This document shows positions 1 to 13,904 of a stretch of DNA of 64,000 bases, piece after piece. The notes below the pieces were generated by a model. It was not told the DNA's origin. It was given only the letters and a program-made list of their open reading frames with translations, and did not search any database. The position numbers were made by a program, and so were the translations under genes. This DNA is from Lycocorax pyrrhopterus obiensis. Taxonomy: Eukaryota; Chordata; Aves; Passeriformes; Paradisaeidae. Where the stretch lies: NCBI GenBank assembly GCA_014706295.1, contig JACSVZ010000002.1, positions 51,176,717 to 51,240,716 on the forward strand, written 5' to 3'. Positions within the stretch are counted from its first letter, which is position 1. Each line of letters begins with the position of its first letter.

Positions 1-2130
1 CATGTTTGGAGACTTGAATGCTATGATAGGCTGAATCTGAGCAATTTAGGGATACAATATACTACACCAGGAGGAGAAGAAAGAAATACTATTGAGGAAG
101 ATTGTTAAAAGAAAGGTATTTTCACACAGAATTGACCTGGTGGCCTGAAATGTCAGAGACTGTGCAGCTGGTTCACTACTGTCTTTTACCAGATTTAGTA
201 GTATTGGATTTGAAGAAATTGAGTGCAAATCATTGAATGAGATCCTTACACAGCAGGTTATGACATGTGCCTTGCAGAGGTATAAGATGTGGGAGGCTGG
301 AAAACCATTTCAGGGCTGAAAGGAATATGGATGCATCCAGTATAAGTGAGTTTTTCAGGCAACAAACATCATTAAAATTCTGCTGTATATTAAGTAGATA
401 TAATCAAGCCAGCCATTGTATTTCTCTATTCCTTGTTGTATCTGTAAAGATGCATGGATGAACACATCAAGGTAAAAGTACAGAAATAAGTCATAAAGTC
501 TCGGCACACAACTATCAGATGACTTAGCAGTGACTGCTAATGTGGAATGCAAATATGTAAGGATGGCTTCAATTTTTTCATCTAGTAGAAAAATTTTGCA
601 GTTCACAGGAAACTACTATTTGTAAATGTGTATTGAAATCCTAGAAGTAATCTGGGCAAATTTTTCTCCCAAAGCTACATGCTCTAAGTTGAGAACAGTT
701 AAGAACATAAGCATTCCATTCCAATATAGTCACTGGAACACTGTATTGACACTGTTAGTCCCTTCAATATCATTTGTTCAGGCAAAATTTTACTAATTAC
801 ATGAGTAACTTCTTTACATGGTCATAAACCAATTTCTTTTTTTTGCTTGTATCCATGAAAAACTGATCTCTGAAAGCCAGATCTAATATTACTCCCTTTG
901 TAAAAGAACATACAGAAAATCTTCTGGCCATTACAAGTAAGAGCTCCAGACAGCCTATGTGTGAGCGCACTGCTTCACATCATTATCAGCAGAACATTTT
1001 CTGAAGTGCCAACGTCTCACAGGTTTCCATGTAGAGGCCAAGGCTGATGAACTCAAACATCACACAGGTTTGGTCAGGTCAGTTTGTAACAGCAGTATTA
1101 TGAAGACCTTCTAGTGTTCATCTCAAAAACGGGAGAGCTGGCACAAAAAAATTACTGTAGTTTGCACGTTAGTTTGCGTTTGCTGACTGCCTCAGGGAGC
1201 CCAGCACACACCTGTCCTGACAGCAGAGTTAACACAGCTTGTGCTGAGCAGCGATTTATTGCTTTTAGCGACAAACGTTTAAAACTGCCCTTTGGTTATT
1301 TTAAGTATCAGCAACTTAGCTAAAAGCTCTTTCCAACTTGCACAGCTCAAGAAACCCCATGAGAACTTTAGAAAGTTGGACTTACTCCAAAACTCTAAAT
1401 GAAGAAGCTAAGCTTTCATAGATATGCATGAGTTTTAACTCCATAATAATTCTTCCTTCATAAATGCTGTGCTCATCATCCATGCTGCCAAAAATAGCAT
1501 GTGCAACCCTTTTTTACTCTTGGCAATTATGTACCGTATAACTATATTTAACAGAGAAAGGAGCCTGAAGAGGAATGCTTACAAAATGAGGCATATACAA
1601 TGTGACTGAATGATCAAATTGCCTATTTCAAGAGTATAAATATTTTATGTTTCCAGCCAAGAAGTGTTCAGTATAAGTTGTTTTCCCTTGAAGTCTGGGT
1701 GACTTTTGCAAACTCCTGCCACATTCTAGCAAAGTTGAATGTGACAAGAGACATGGATTACTTTTGTAAATGAAAAGTGCCGAGCTACCCGCAGGCTCTC
1801 CTGAGCAGAGTGTTTGTTACAGATGATTCGGTAAAAGCAAAATAAGCTGAGGGGAGCAGCTGTTCGCACTGACAAAAGTGCCATGCACCATTCATACTGT
1901 TAGGTGAATATTTTAAGGCAACTGTAGGAAGCGTTACTCTTGGTGGATATTTTCTTTTCTCCCCAATAAGTGCAGCTTTTGAATACACTCAAAACAGCCC
2001 AATCTTCATAGCCGGAGGTGTGCTGAGAGGCAGTCCCTGCAGCAGCTCCAACACTTTGTCCTAATTGCTTTTCCTTCTCATTATTGTGTAGGCAGCTCTT
2101 CCCCAGAAAACACAGTGCAAAGAGCGTCTT
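1..2130. other. unique intronic sequence
   Basis: No gene, repeat family or RNA was recognised. Small open frames on both strands (for example 1114..1323 plus and 1785..1988 minus) have no familiar motif. About 1108..1320 is less AT-biased and keeps several CpG dinucleotides. Confidence 0.6.
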
Positions 2131-2845
2131 ATAGAATCATAAAATGATTTGGGTTGGAAGGGACTTTAAAGATCATCTAGTTCCACCTCCCTCACCACAG
2201 GCAGGGACACCTTTCCCTAGACCAGTTATCTCAGAGTCCCACGAAACTGGCGTTGAACACTGTCGTGGTTGGGGCATCCACTGCTGCTCTGGACAACCTG
2301 CTTTAGTGCCTCACCACCCTCAGAGTAAAGAATTTCTTCCTAACATCCAATTTAAACGTACTCTCAGTTTAAAACCCTTTGTCCTGTCACTGCATGTCCT
2401 TGTAAAAAGACCCTCTCCATCTCTCTTGTAGGCTCCCTTTAGCTACTGGAAGTCTGTAATAAGGTCACCCTAGAGCCTTCTCATCTCCAGGCTGAACAGC
2501 CCCAACTCTCTCAGTTTTTTCTCATAGGAGAGGTGCTCCAGTCCTCTGAGCATCTTCATAACTCTCCCCTGTACTGGCTCTGACACATCTATGTCTTTCC
2601 TGTGCTTGGGACCTCAGAGCTGGACAGAGAAATTGAGGTGGGGTTGAACAACAGTGGAACAGAGGGGCAGAATCCCCTCCCTCACCCTGCTACCCACGCT
2701 GCTTTGGATGCAGCCCAGGACATGTTTGGCTCTCTGGGCTGTGAGTGCACATTGCTGGGTCATGTCCAGCCTCTCATCCACCAGCACCCCCAAGTCCTTC
2801 TGGGCAGGGCTGCTCTCGATCTGCTCATCCCCCAGACTGTGTTGT
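2131..2845 (-). mobile_element. CR1 LINE fragment, 3' portion
   Basis: The left edge reads TAGAATCATAAAATGATTTG followed by GGTTGGAAGGGACTTTAAAG. This is the reverse complement of the standard avian CR1 3' end, so the element lies on the minus strand. The match continues through typical CR1 text such as TCTCATCTCCAGGCTGAACA and the block around CAGCACCCCCAAGTCCTTCT. It fades after about 2845, which marks the 5' truncation expected of CR1. No intact reverse-transcriptase frame is present. Open frames of 68 to 100 codons inside it (2144..2431, 2602..2904) are fortuitous readings of the repeat. Confidence 0.92.
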
Positions 2846-5800
2846 TACACGGAACAATAAGTGTGCAACTCCTCCACTGTGGGAAATCCTTCACAGAAGT
2901 ATAAGTATTTAGAGGCCTCATAGGCATGCTCTGTAGCCAACACTTTTGGGTCCCTTTGTAACACAAGAGACTTCTAAATTGTGCTCTTAATAACTCTCAG
3001 CCTGCTTAAAAGAGATTTTCCTCCAAACTTCCGTGGTTCTTCAAATTAGCAAAAATGACCCATGCATAGATAACAAGAGATTGAGACGAAGGAAAACATA
3101 CAGGCATTGATGAAATGCTGCCACTCACCTGGGCCAAGAGGATTATTTAGATCAAAGATTTCTGAAATACCTATAATCTCAAATCAAATGTACTGTTTTG
3201 TTCCACTCCAGAGGGTGAAGCTGCAAGTTAAATGGAAGCAATACCTGACCATGGTACTCTTTTCCCCAGAAAATGCAAACAGAACTATAATCAAAGTACT
3301 TCTACGTGTAAGTTTTCTGAAGAATTATACAACATGAGATACTCAAACTATTCTTATTAATGATGTTAATGGGTGTGTAGGTAGGAGGGGGTGTTTGAAA
3401 TAGTTAGCTGTATTCAAATTACATAACAAACTCCAGATAAGAGGACTTGAAAATTGAGGAAAAGTGCCTAAGAAGAGTACTTTCACAATATCTGTACAAT
3501 CTTAAGATATTCCTGAACTGCTAATCAATCTGGTTTTCTATCAATCATGAACAAAAAAGGCATTATTTTCTGGAAGAATAACTACAGGACTAGGAACCAA
3601 GAACACAAATTCTAATCCTACCTTTCATCTACTTTTCTAGAATCAAATCAGTTTACATCTCTGGATTTGCCTTTATTAATAAATTTATTATTAGAATAGT
3701 TGCTGGTGTGGCTTTGGATGAAAGCAACTAGTCACCTTTCAAACAGCAGCCATGGTTTGGAGATGGAATGGGTCAGAGACCATTCCCAACAACTTGTGTG
3801 TGGTTGGTGTACTTGAGCAGCTGAGAGAGTATGGTGGTGTGGACACTGGGGTGTTTGATGCCAGGTGGCCTCATTGCTAACAGAACACGCAGATACATTT
3901 AATTTAGCTGCAGTAAACACTGCTTCTGCATTCTGTTTTTCTGCTTGTGCAAGTGGAGATGTTAAAGCTGTGTAGCAGACAGAGGAGCTTGTGTTTGCAT
4001 TACCTTTGGAAGTGGAAGGAGCTCTGAAAGCAGTAAGACTGTTTTGGGCAAACATAAAGAATAACAAGAAAGAACAGAAGGTTAAAGAACTGCCCCTTGT
4101 ATCTAAACAAAAGATGTTCTGGGACATAAGGCATTTTCCCAAGGATAGCTAAATAAAAATTCAAACAGAAGATCAGTTGAGGAAGTATGATTTACTTTAT
4201 GTGCAAATGAAAGAATTCTTTGAAATTTTTATTTTTCTTGTCAGCTTGATCATACACCTACCTTATGATGTTTTACACTATTTCACACATATTGTATCAT
4301 CTACCAAGTTAAACGGCAGAAGTCAGGTTCATAAGACTGTGAAATGGACTTTATGAATAGAATGGACAAAATATTAGCTTGATGCTTTAATTAGTCTTGT
4401 GCTTTAAGTCATTTAGCCTCTCTTCCTACTTTAAAAAAAGTGAAGCTAAATGACCAGAAGGGCTGGAATATAAAATTGGATTAATATTTTAGCTAATGTT
4501 ACTGTCATATTAGATTCAAGTTAATATAAATTAAGAATGAAGTTACATGAAAACACTGCTAATACTCTAATAAACCTACAAAAGTTATGACACAAACACT
4601 TACATATAGTGGTGGGCTTGATATGAGCAGTCAACTTACTTTAGGAAAATGGAGTGTTAAAATGGCTGAGGACACATAGCACTATGGCTTGCTAACACGC
4701 AATTGTGCTAGAAATATTTCTAAAATGTCCATACTAAAATAGCTGTATGGGGCAACGATATAACTTTTATCTCTGGGTTACAAAACTATTTTTTGGCCAG
4801 AGGAGAGAGAGAAAGGGCTCCCCCTTATTGCATTACAAACCCCAAACTGAATGAAATACTTACAATGTACAATGACATCATAGGTTTAGCTTGTTTTTGT
4901 TACAGACTAAATATTTTGGGTTTGTCTCTATACGTAAGTGATACTCCTCTCCTTGCGGGCAATGATCTGTATGAAGAGATTTATCAGCACTTCAATGAAA
5001 GCTCTCTTCCGTACTGCGATTTTGAGACTTCATTAACACAGCAAGCATATTTCAGTCCTTGTCTTAGGAGTTGCTAATCTTCAAGATTCATACTGGCTAA
5101 GAAATAACAGCAGAGCTTATGTAAGTCACTCAGCAAGGAAGCTGCAATGGCATACACCTTGGGGCTTTATTTTATTGCGGAACTGCCAGGTTATGGCAAG
5201 GCTTGGTCACCCTATAATTACCCGAAGAAACATTTGTTTCCAGAAGTCAGCCACAATTCTTAGTGTTCAATCACAGTCCTTTATGAAATAAACAACAATT
5301 GTATTACATTGGCCAAGGTGTGGGGAAAAAACCAGATATTTTTAAATGCTAATTAAAAAAAGAAAAACAGACTAATGATGCATTTAGTATTTCAAGGCAG
5401 GAGATTAGTAATGTCAGGTAATGCCCTGACACAGGAAAATAATTTGTATCACTTTCAAAGTCCTACTGTAAGAGGAATTTCTATGAGTTTTATATTATTC
5501 AAGTATTTTCTTCCCATTTTTCCCAAGTACCATGCATAAATATTGTGCATGAAAATTCCACTGAATTGTTTAAAAGACAATACAAATGGTAATTTAGATA
5601 ACCTTTAATTTGATAGAGACCTGAATTGGTCTTGATGATCTAGATGTAATTATGACTGTTTAAAAAAATTTCTATGAGAAATTCAACAAGTAAAAAAATC
5701 ACAACAAAAAGCAAATTTTATGGGATTTGTGAAAAAAATCAATTTCAAATCTCAAGATGAATATCTAGTTCTGAAAAAGTTTAAGTATTTACTTCTGAGG

Positions 5801-7096
5801 TAAATATTTTTGCCTTCTACACTAATTTAGAATATAGCTTTTTATATTTAATCCAAGTTTTACAGTAAAAATATAGATAGGCATTTCTTTTAAAATACTC
5901 TTTAAATTCTTCCTCGTGTTATTCAAATGTTTTTCACTGAAATTGCAATTTCAACAAACACATTATTATTTGAAATTTTTCCATTGGATTTTTTTAACAC
6001 TTCTTTGAGATTTAAATATTCTTCCTAAAGGCAGGTAAGTGAGGTGGGCTAAAAATGCAATAGTTATTGCTTATTAATAGGACCTGCAACAAATACGGTT
6101 TTATTACCAGTGTAATGCACTAAATCACTCTCCATACTAGCAAGTTGAAATAAAGTGGAGTGCCTATGGGTATGCATATCTCTATTCAGTTGCCACATCA
6201 AGTGATAAAGGAATGTATGTTCTCATGCAATACTTCAGAAGATTCTTTTACTTTTCTTTTTTTTTTTTTAACAGAATTAAGAGGAATCATTGAAGCAGTA
6301 CAAGACAGGAGAAAATAGAATTTTGTGCTCTGGAATAATGCATGTGGTTTTCAGTGTGACAGTCAAAGGCATAACATGAAAAGCAGGAAGCATAAAATCT
6401 TGATTAGACTGAAAGAAAAACAAAAGAAGTGATAAGCCTTTATAATTTAGATTTTCTGTACAAGAGATGAAAAAATACAGAATATGACATCTCTTCAAGT
6501 CTCAAGAGATGGAGATGTAAGTATAAGCAATCCTGAGCTAAACTGAACAAAAACTTTGATTTAATAGAAGCAATATTTGACCCATGGCCATCATAGCCAC
6601 CTTTTGGGAGAACACGAGATACTATTACCGTCTTCTTGCAGAGAAATGTTATGGTTCCTACAGAAAATTAATCATGTCATCCCTGTATTTTACTCCAAAA
6701 GGCAAAAACTGCTGCCATAAAGTCACTTTATATTGAAGGGAAGTCAGAGTATGACAAATGTGTATATTGTTGCTCGATACTCCCCAGGGTTTAATACCCA
6801 GTCTTACAGGTCATTAAACTAGAGGTGCTGCAGGGACTTCCAGAGGCTGAGGAAGAACCAGTGGGTTTCCTGAGTCCCTGAAATCTCAGCAAGTTTGCCA
6901 AGAATGGTCAATAGACAAGTAAGGCAAGATTAATTCATACTTGTAGTCTATCCTTGAGAATATTAATGCCCTGATTTCAATATGATCTTGTGCCTGCAAT
7001 CTCGTTCTCTGTGCCAGCCTTCTGCACAACCCTTGCACATCACCTTACAGAGCTGATTCATTATGCAGGCCTGTCCCAATAGGACCTTATCTTTTT

Positions 7097-7131
7097 TATA
7101 TATAAATATATATATAATTTTATATGATATG
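7097..7131. repeat. TA-rich low-complexity tract
   Basis: The tract is an interrupted (TA)n stretch with T-rich edges. A second short pure TA run lies at 7256..7268. Confidence 0.8.
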
Positions 7132-10100
7132 AAGGGCACTGAGATAGTTTTTAAAAAAAACCCCTTAGACATACAAAAAAGATTGAAGAGATGGCAATAC
7201 TTAGAAGAAACCTACCTCTGGAAGTCACGCAACTCCAGAGAAATAAATAAAACTGTATATATATATATCCATGCTGGAGATAACTGAGGTGGAATATACA
7301 GTGTGGAGACTAGGAATTTGAGTGCAACTTTAAAAAAAATAACAGTCTTCTCAAATTTGAGCATTAATGACTATCCTCTAATCTCTCTTTCAGTACTCTC
7401 CAGAGGACACATATTCCACAGTGTTCTGTTCAACTGCAGGCTGTTATGAAGTGAATAAGATTTTAGGACATTGAATATCCACTGGGAGCTAGTTAGAGCT
7501 GTAGTTCTGCCAATATTTTAATCAAAACTACAGTTTTGAAACACCCAGGTTGCTGAAAAACTGCTCTCAAGTCACAACATTACAGTATTTTCAGTCCTGC
7601 ACACTTAGGGTCCTTTAATTTACTTCTCTTCAAGCGCCAATTGAAACAAATGCATCTACCAGCTTATGGTGTAAGCTATACAGTCTAGGAACTTTTAAAA
7701 ACAGACATTTTCTTGCTACTTGCATCTTTCCCACAGAACTTATTATTCTCTCAGATGAAAAAAAACCCCATCTGTTTTGTAGCAGACTGCCTTTGAGAGT
7801 ACAACTCTTAACGACCAACCATACCAATGTAGTAATTAACTCCTTGGCAAGAACAATAAAGAGCAATCTATTCATCCCTCATCAAGCAAACTTTTTCATT
7901 CACTTTATTCACTACATTGTTCACTTAAATAAGCAGAATTTCCAGTTTGTTAAAGAAGAAAAAAAAAAAAAGGAAATGTAGAAAAGCCAGAAGGCGTGTG
8001 GGGCACAAAAACTTGTCTATCTTTTCAAGCCATATTAGTTCATTTGACAGAGTGTATTTAATTTAGAATTTTTTTTCTTGGATTCAGAATACACACTCAA
8101 ATCAACCATGATTCTACTCCCACTCACAAACAAGCCCATTATATAAATCAAAGGAATTCTTATGGCTCACAAATTTCCTCTTAAAGCTACATGTTACAAT
8201 CAGAAATCAGACAAGGGATACTTTACAAGAACACGAGTAGTTTCTAATTATCTTTTAACTGAGATAAGAATTAATTAAAACCTAAAGATAAGACTTCTCT
8301 CTCCAGGAACAACTAATTTTTAACACAAATATTTACAGTTGCTGTTTGTGTCTTCATTCTGAGGGACTTGGGATGAAAATTTGAATTCCCTAGAAATGAT
8401 AATTTTATCCACAATTGGTAGGTTCTCAGGACAACAAAATTAATCAGAATTAGCTTTTATGGGCTACTTTAGCCCTCCCATTACTGATAATTTGATAGTT
8501 GGAAAGAAACTAACTTTTTGCTATGATATTTCTATTTTACTGATGTCTCTCCAGCTCAGTAAGGAGATTTAATTATTCTGTTTTCATTGTATATCACATG
8601 TAAGTGATGGGAGACTTCATGAGTCTCCATTGGATGAGATGAAGAGCAGAAAATGGTAGGCAATCTAAGATGGACATTGTCCAAGAGACAGGGTGAGAAG
8701 ATATTTCTCATCGTAGTTCTCAATTTTTCCATTTTCCTAACAACCACAAAATAATTTTCAAGCCCCAAGGGATAGGCTGATTTTTTTGTGTATGGAAAAT
8801 AAAGCAAAATAACTTGCTTTAAAATAAGCTGGACATTTTCAGACTTTTTTTGAAAATGATAGATCATACTATGGACAAATACTCTATAAAGTACAACTAG
8901 AGATCACAAAAAGTTATGGCAAAAAAGACAAATATTTTACAGTTTTTAGATCCCTAGTAAATATGTATAAGTTTCTACTCTGTGCTACATTCTGGTTTAT
9001 CTGCAACAGAGAGAATGTTAATTTCTATTTTAACAGAAAGTTCTGAATATTGGGAGTTTTTTTCAAACTCCTATCCAGGGCTGAACAGTGATGGAAAGAC
9101 TGGGTTTTTTTAATAAATACACCAGCATTTTGCAGTGAGTGTATACTATAACTATTTGCATTGCACATTACCATGAGGTGGGAAGAAACCTTTGGATGGA
9201 ACTAGTTCACACAAATATTAGAAAAAAATGACAATACTAACAGCTGCCTCTTTTTTGCTTTGATTGATCTTTGGCATCTTTATTTCATGACAGTAAACTG
9301 TGAAGAAATACTGCAAAGCACTTTTCTTTTCTTTATGTGTACTCCCTAAATGCTAAGATTTACCTCATCTTTCAAAAAACATTCCAAATAGCTCCAAAAA
9401 TAAAAAAGAAATAACACCAGCAACAAGCACATGAAAGTGAATGCAAGCATTAAACCAAAAAGTTCTACAGTCAAAATCTGATGGGACAGATCCTCTTATT
9501 CTGTACTGTTCCTAAGGAGACCAGCAGCTGGGTTTTCCTTTGTATACATCTCATTGTGGGCCTAATGTAGTTGTTGAAAGGCTTCTGCTTAGTACTCAAT
9601 GAAAAAGTAATCTGATTATGATACACTCCTGCACAGGATGCCTTTTAGTTGCTGTGTGTTTTACAGATCCTACTTTCTTATTAGATCCTTGAAGCCCTTG
9701 TGCTTCTAAAAGCTTTTCTATTTTGGTTGTAGGCTTTCTTATTGTACTGAGCAAAATGATGATGAAAGGAGTCTGCAGAGGTTGTCGAAATACATAAGAT
9801 GCAGAATCTAAGGTATGTAGTGCAAAAACAAGGAAGAGCTACACAAATTTCACCTGGAAGCTCAAATTGTTGAATTTCTTTTAAGTTAAGATAAAAATAA
9901 AGGGTTTGGGGTTTTTTTTAAGAGTTCTATTTTGCTTTTGCATTTGGGTTTTTTTTTTCAGGGCAGGAAGAGGAAATGTGTGTTTTGGGAGTTTTTTAAT
10001 AAAGTCACTGAATTGCATTAACAGATCACTAAATTTCTTTAGGCCTCACAATCCAAACAGCCAGTTTGCCAGCTATCAGTAATACTGCATGGTTTCTCTT

Positions 10101-10202
10101 AGGACTGTGAGTCTAACACATAAATGGGAAACTTCCACTTTAGACTGATACAGGTTTTCCTTAGAAGCTGCTTATAAGATACTCAGTGTTACGTAGCCAT
10201 GC

Positions 10203-10230
10203 TTCAACTGAAAATTTTCAACTGAAAATT
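10203..10230. repeat. 14-bp perfect tandem duplication
   Basis: The unit TTCAACTGAAAATT occurs twice head to tail with no mismatch, at 10203..10216 and 10217..10230. It lies about 130 bp left of the first solo LTR. Confidence 0.95.
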
Positions 10231-10358
10231 GTTCTTTTCACTTAAAATAAGACAATCGAATGTCTCAAAGTCTACCTACAAAGGACAAACATCTGTTTCC
10301 ATTAAATTAGTAGTAGGAATGTAGTAATCTCTGTAAATGGCCGTGCTGCCTCAAAAAA

Positions 10359-10363
10359 CTTGC
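10359..10363. repeat. target-site duplication, left copy (CTTGC)
   Basis: CTTGC directly precedes the TGTTGGGG start of the solo LTR and is repeated exactly at 11228..11232 after its end. Confidence 0.82.
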
Positions 10364-11227
10364 TGTTGGGGGTTTTAGGAGTTCTCCTGTTTTTCTTTTT
10401 CTCTTAAAGAATTTTTCCCATATATGTTGCCAGGGGGACAAATTACTGGGTGCTTAAGAACAACAAAAGAGCCGGCCACAGAGGGCGGGGGTCCAACTAG
10501 CTACTTGTTTTTCACCTGGGGGATGGGGGGCGGCAGGGCTGCTGGTGCTCTCAGTGTTCAGAAGGAGTTGGTCAGAGCTGGAGGTTTCTTCTTTTCGGTG
10601 GTTTTTTCCTTCCACCTGAGAAACCCGGATTCCGAAGCCCACCTTTCCCTGCCCTGCTGGGAGCTGGGCCGCAGCCGCTTTGCTCCTGCTGCCGCTTGGA
10701 CCCTTCGCTACGCTGTAACCCTGCACACCCTTTGCCGGCTGAGACCTCCCGGAGCTCCCACTGCAGCCCCGCAGTTTGCTACATCCAATCTGCCACCAGC
10801 GATCTGTGCTCGTCTCTGCTGCTCCAGCCTGCTGCTCCCGGGGGTCCGGCCGGACACCGGGATCAGCCACCCAGAGGGTTTGTTGAAGCTTTTTCGTCCA
10901 TCCTTTCCCAGGACCCCGAGCCGCCCCTGCCAGCTGTGACTGGAACTGCACCGAAGGGGGGGAAGGGGTGCCTGATAGCTGAGAGAGGCTGGCACTGGGT
11001 CTGTGGTTCTGTTTGCTGTTACTGCCATAGTTATTGTTGTTTGTTTGCCTTGTCATACATATATATATATATATTAGTAAAGAACTGTTATTCCTACCCC
11101 TCATATCTTTGCCTGAAAGCCCCTTAATTTCAAAATTATAATAATTTGGAGGGAAGGGGGTTGCATTTTCCATTTCAGAGGAGGCTCCTGCCTTCCTTGA
11201 CAGACACCTGTCTTTCAAACCAAGACT
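10364..11227 (+). mobile_element. ERV solo LTR, GC-rich leader type
   Basis: The block begins TGTTGGGGGTTTTAGG and ends TTTCAAACCAAGACT. It resembles an avian LTR I remember, whose end is ..CAAGACA, so the last base appears mutated. CTTGC flanks both edges (10359..10363 and 11228..11232), a 5-bp target-site duplication. The length is 864 bp and no gag, pol or env sequence adjoins, so this is a solo LTR left by recombination. Its middle (about 10470..10980) is GC- and CpG-rich against an AT-rich background. An (AT)8 run (11059..11074) and AGTAAAGAAC, a possible degenerate poly(A) signal, sit near the 3' end. That favours plus orientation, antisense to CNTNAP2. Frames of 171 codons (plus, 10424..10939) and 263 codons (minus, 10454..11245) lie wholly or almost wholly inside it and are not genes. 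The 5-bp duplication fits ERV1- or ERVL-like elements; the exact family needs a repeat library. Confidence 0.88.
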
Positions 11228-11232
11228 CTTGC
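11228..11232. repeat. target-site duplication, right copy (CTTGC)
   Basis: This is the exact partner of 10359..10363. It fixes the LTR's right edge at 11227 even though the terminal CA has become CT. Confidence 0.82.
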
Positions 11233-13904
11233 TTCTTTTACTCATTAAGTTATCAATAACTACACCTTAAAACACTTAAATTAATCTAGAAATTATTCAT
11301 CTGAGTCCACCAGTTCACAAGAAGCAAGCCTGCCCCCTTGGGAGATTGAGCTGCAGTTGTGCAAGGCTGATATTTGCACGATGTGATCCTCTTTTGGATG
11401 GGATGGATCTTGCCAAATGCTTGCAAGCATATATCAAAATTCAACAATCTGTTCATTCCCCGAGATGCTCCTTGGAGAAGGTCTGGTTTCTGGAGGGCAG
11501 TCAAAAAGAAGCAGGGGTAATAGAGGTGTGTTCCTTAGACAGTTGAACTACTTACACTATTTATCTGCATTCCTGCCAAGCATATGGAAATAGCTTGGTC
11601 AGCCTTTGGGTACGAGCACAGAACAAGTGGTTGGAAAGTGAACCAGAATGGAGTGAGGCTGAACATATGCTGTAAGCAGAAAGAAAGGTCCTCTGATTCC
11701 CCCTCCCATCACAGATTTTCTGACATTTATTTTTACGCTAAAAAATCAAGGAGTTTCAAGCCACGGTGATGAAGACGGGGGGGTGGGTAAAAACAAGATG
11801 GGAGAAGCATTCTTCTGTCTCTTTCCATGCGATCTGAGATTCTACCTGAGGAGCTCACTGGAAAACCTGATTGCAGTTATCATCTGCTTAGTAACTTTTA
11901 TGATCCTTGTGGAATCCAACCACTTCTGAGCCTTCACTTTTTTTCAGGTATCTCTTAGGGGTCATTGATCTGTAACCTCCCGTCATGCCCAGGTCTCCTA
12001 TTACATCTTCTGACATGAAGAAAATTGGAAAAGATAAATTTATTTCCTCAGTCCACAGACACTAATAAGACAGTGGTAAACAAGTCCTTAGTCACTGGCA
12101 AAAGCAAGATGTTTACAGTTGCTACTTAATCCACTGGTGTATTTTGTTTCATGTTACCTGTGTTTTAAAGTAGCTGGCAAGTGCAACAGAATGCATTGGG
12201 GTTTAATGCAGTTTTTTGTTGCTTTTTCAAATTAAACTTGGAATGATGATTAGGTAAATAGCAAAATGCAAATTTTTTTTTGCCTGTTTTCATACTTATA
12301 AAATTGGTGTTTGAAACCTAATTTCCTAGATGAATATCAACAATCTTTCATACTAATTAGGACCATCAATGAAACAAATGGAAATTGTGTTTCTATAGAA
12401 TTATCTTATGTGCTTCAAGTCCCAAAGTTATCTTTTTTTGTGCATGTTTATTGTTTGCAACATCATCTATTTTAGACTAGTATATATTTTATCATCTAGT
12501 AGGATAACCATAAAATAGAGTTAAAAGACTGCTTCTGCTTTAGTATTACATATCCTTAAAATAGCATAAAGCACTATAATTTTGATTCACTGAGGCTCGT
12601 TCCTGAAAGATTTTCCCCAGTATTAGGCACAAGTAATGTATAACAGTGAACATTCTGTGAAAATCTTACAAAGGGTCAGAATCTGCCGGTTTTTCTTGTA
12701 TGGAATAAAATCAAACATCCATAATGGTCCTAATGTCAAGGGGCTACCTAATGAAAGAGGCCTTAGGGTAAAAAAAAAGAAAATTTGTATCAAACAAGCA
12801 ACAAACAAAACACTCTGTTTTCTGCCTATACAGTAGTCTGAGACTTTGCTGGAGTAAACCAGTGCACTCCAGTAACTGGTAAGTGTATTCCTATTCCTCT
12901 GCCTTCCACAACCAGCTGACTGTGTTTTATACAATTTTGATTCATGCCTTTACATATTTTTTTAAACCTACTCCCTCCAACTTTCTTTCTAGTAATTCCA
13001 GCTCATTGTTTTTATCTTACTCTATTAATTTTATCTTTCTTGCTGCTCACCTTTAAGACTCCTTAAGAGCCTAAAAGCTCATTTATAAAGTTTGTCTCAT
13101 TAGCACTTTACCAACAGAATAGAAGATGGAAGGATTTTGTCTGAGTTGCTGAGAACTGGGCCTCCATCCATACTTGCAAACAGGTGCATATAAACAATGA
13201 TCTTGTAAATACCACTGCTGGCCTCTCCCAGCTGAAGACATGGAACAGGAAGAATTCCTGTGTCACAATATTCTTGATACGAAAAATTGCAAAATAAAGC
13301 CATTTCATCAGTTCCATCTCTCCCAACCTTTCTGTTGAAGGTAGCGGTTTCCAATAATGCTTCAAAATATAGACTAATTTTCTTTGAAAACTAGGTAAAA
13401 TATTCTGAGGAAAGATGACCACTTTTCCATCCTTAGGCCTCTTTTTGCTCTCTTACCACTTTTATGCTTCACCGATTACAACATATTTATCTTCTGCTTA
13501 CAGTGATGTGAGAGAAGATTCGTTGTCTTTAGCAGCGTCTTCAGACATGGAGATTTAGATTAAACCTGGCACGGTAACACGTGTCTGGAGGAGGAAGTTG
13601 GCAACTGAGGAGAACATTTCTGAGCTCATACAGTTCTGTCCAACGAAAAAGGCAAAGGACATGTGAAGATGAGGCAAAGGAAACTCTTCTAATATTTAGA
13701 AGAGAATGGTGAAATTTCTTGCAAAGAGGTACTCCAAGGAGGTTTGGGTATATGTCCTATTTCATTTCTAACTCCCAAAAAAAGTCTGTTTAGTTATGCC
13801 AAGACCAAAAGAAGTCACTGTCTCTCCATCTAGGAAAGAATCCAAGCCTCCTACTGTTATTCTTAAAGACTTACATCTATTTCACCTAAACCAAACTATA
13901 TGAT
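11233..13904. other. unique intronic sequence
   Basis: No gene or repeat family was recognised. Frames on both strands around 12623..12934 and 13100..13422 overlap each other and have no recognisable product. Confidence 0.6.

Larger units (their letters stand above)
2846..10363. other. unique intronic sequence
   Basis: This long AT-rich stretch has no recognised gene or interspersed repeat. It includes A/T runs and TA-rich microsatellites near 7097..7131 and 7256..7268, and an A-run near 7962. The longest frame, 136 codons on the minus strand at 3732..4142, shows no domain, signal peptide or family resemblance and is treated as chance. Confidence 0.6.

Noticed and set aside
3732..4142. 136-codon minus-strand frame
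   Set aside because: No family resemblance, domain or splice context; a frame of this length is not surprising in 64 kb read six ways.
10454..11245. 263-codon minus-strand open frame, the longest in the window
   Set aside because: It lies almost wholly inside the GC-rich solo LTR, shows no domain, and GC-rich sequence is poor in stops. Low-complexity stretches in it come from the LTR's AT run and GC leader.
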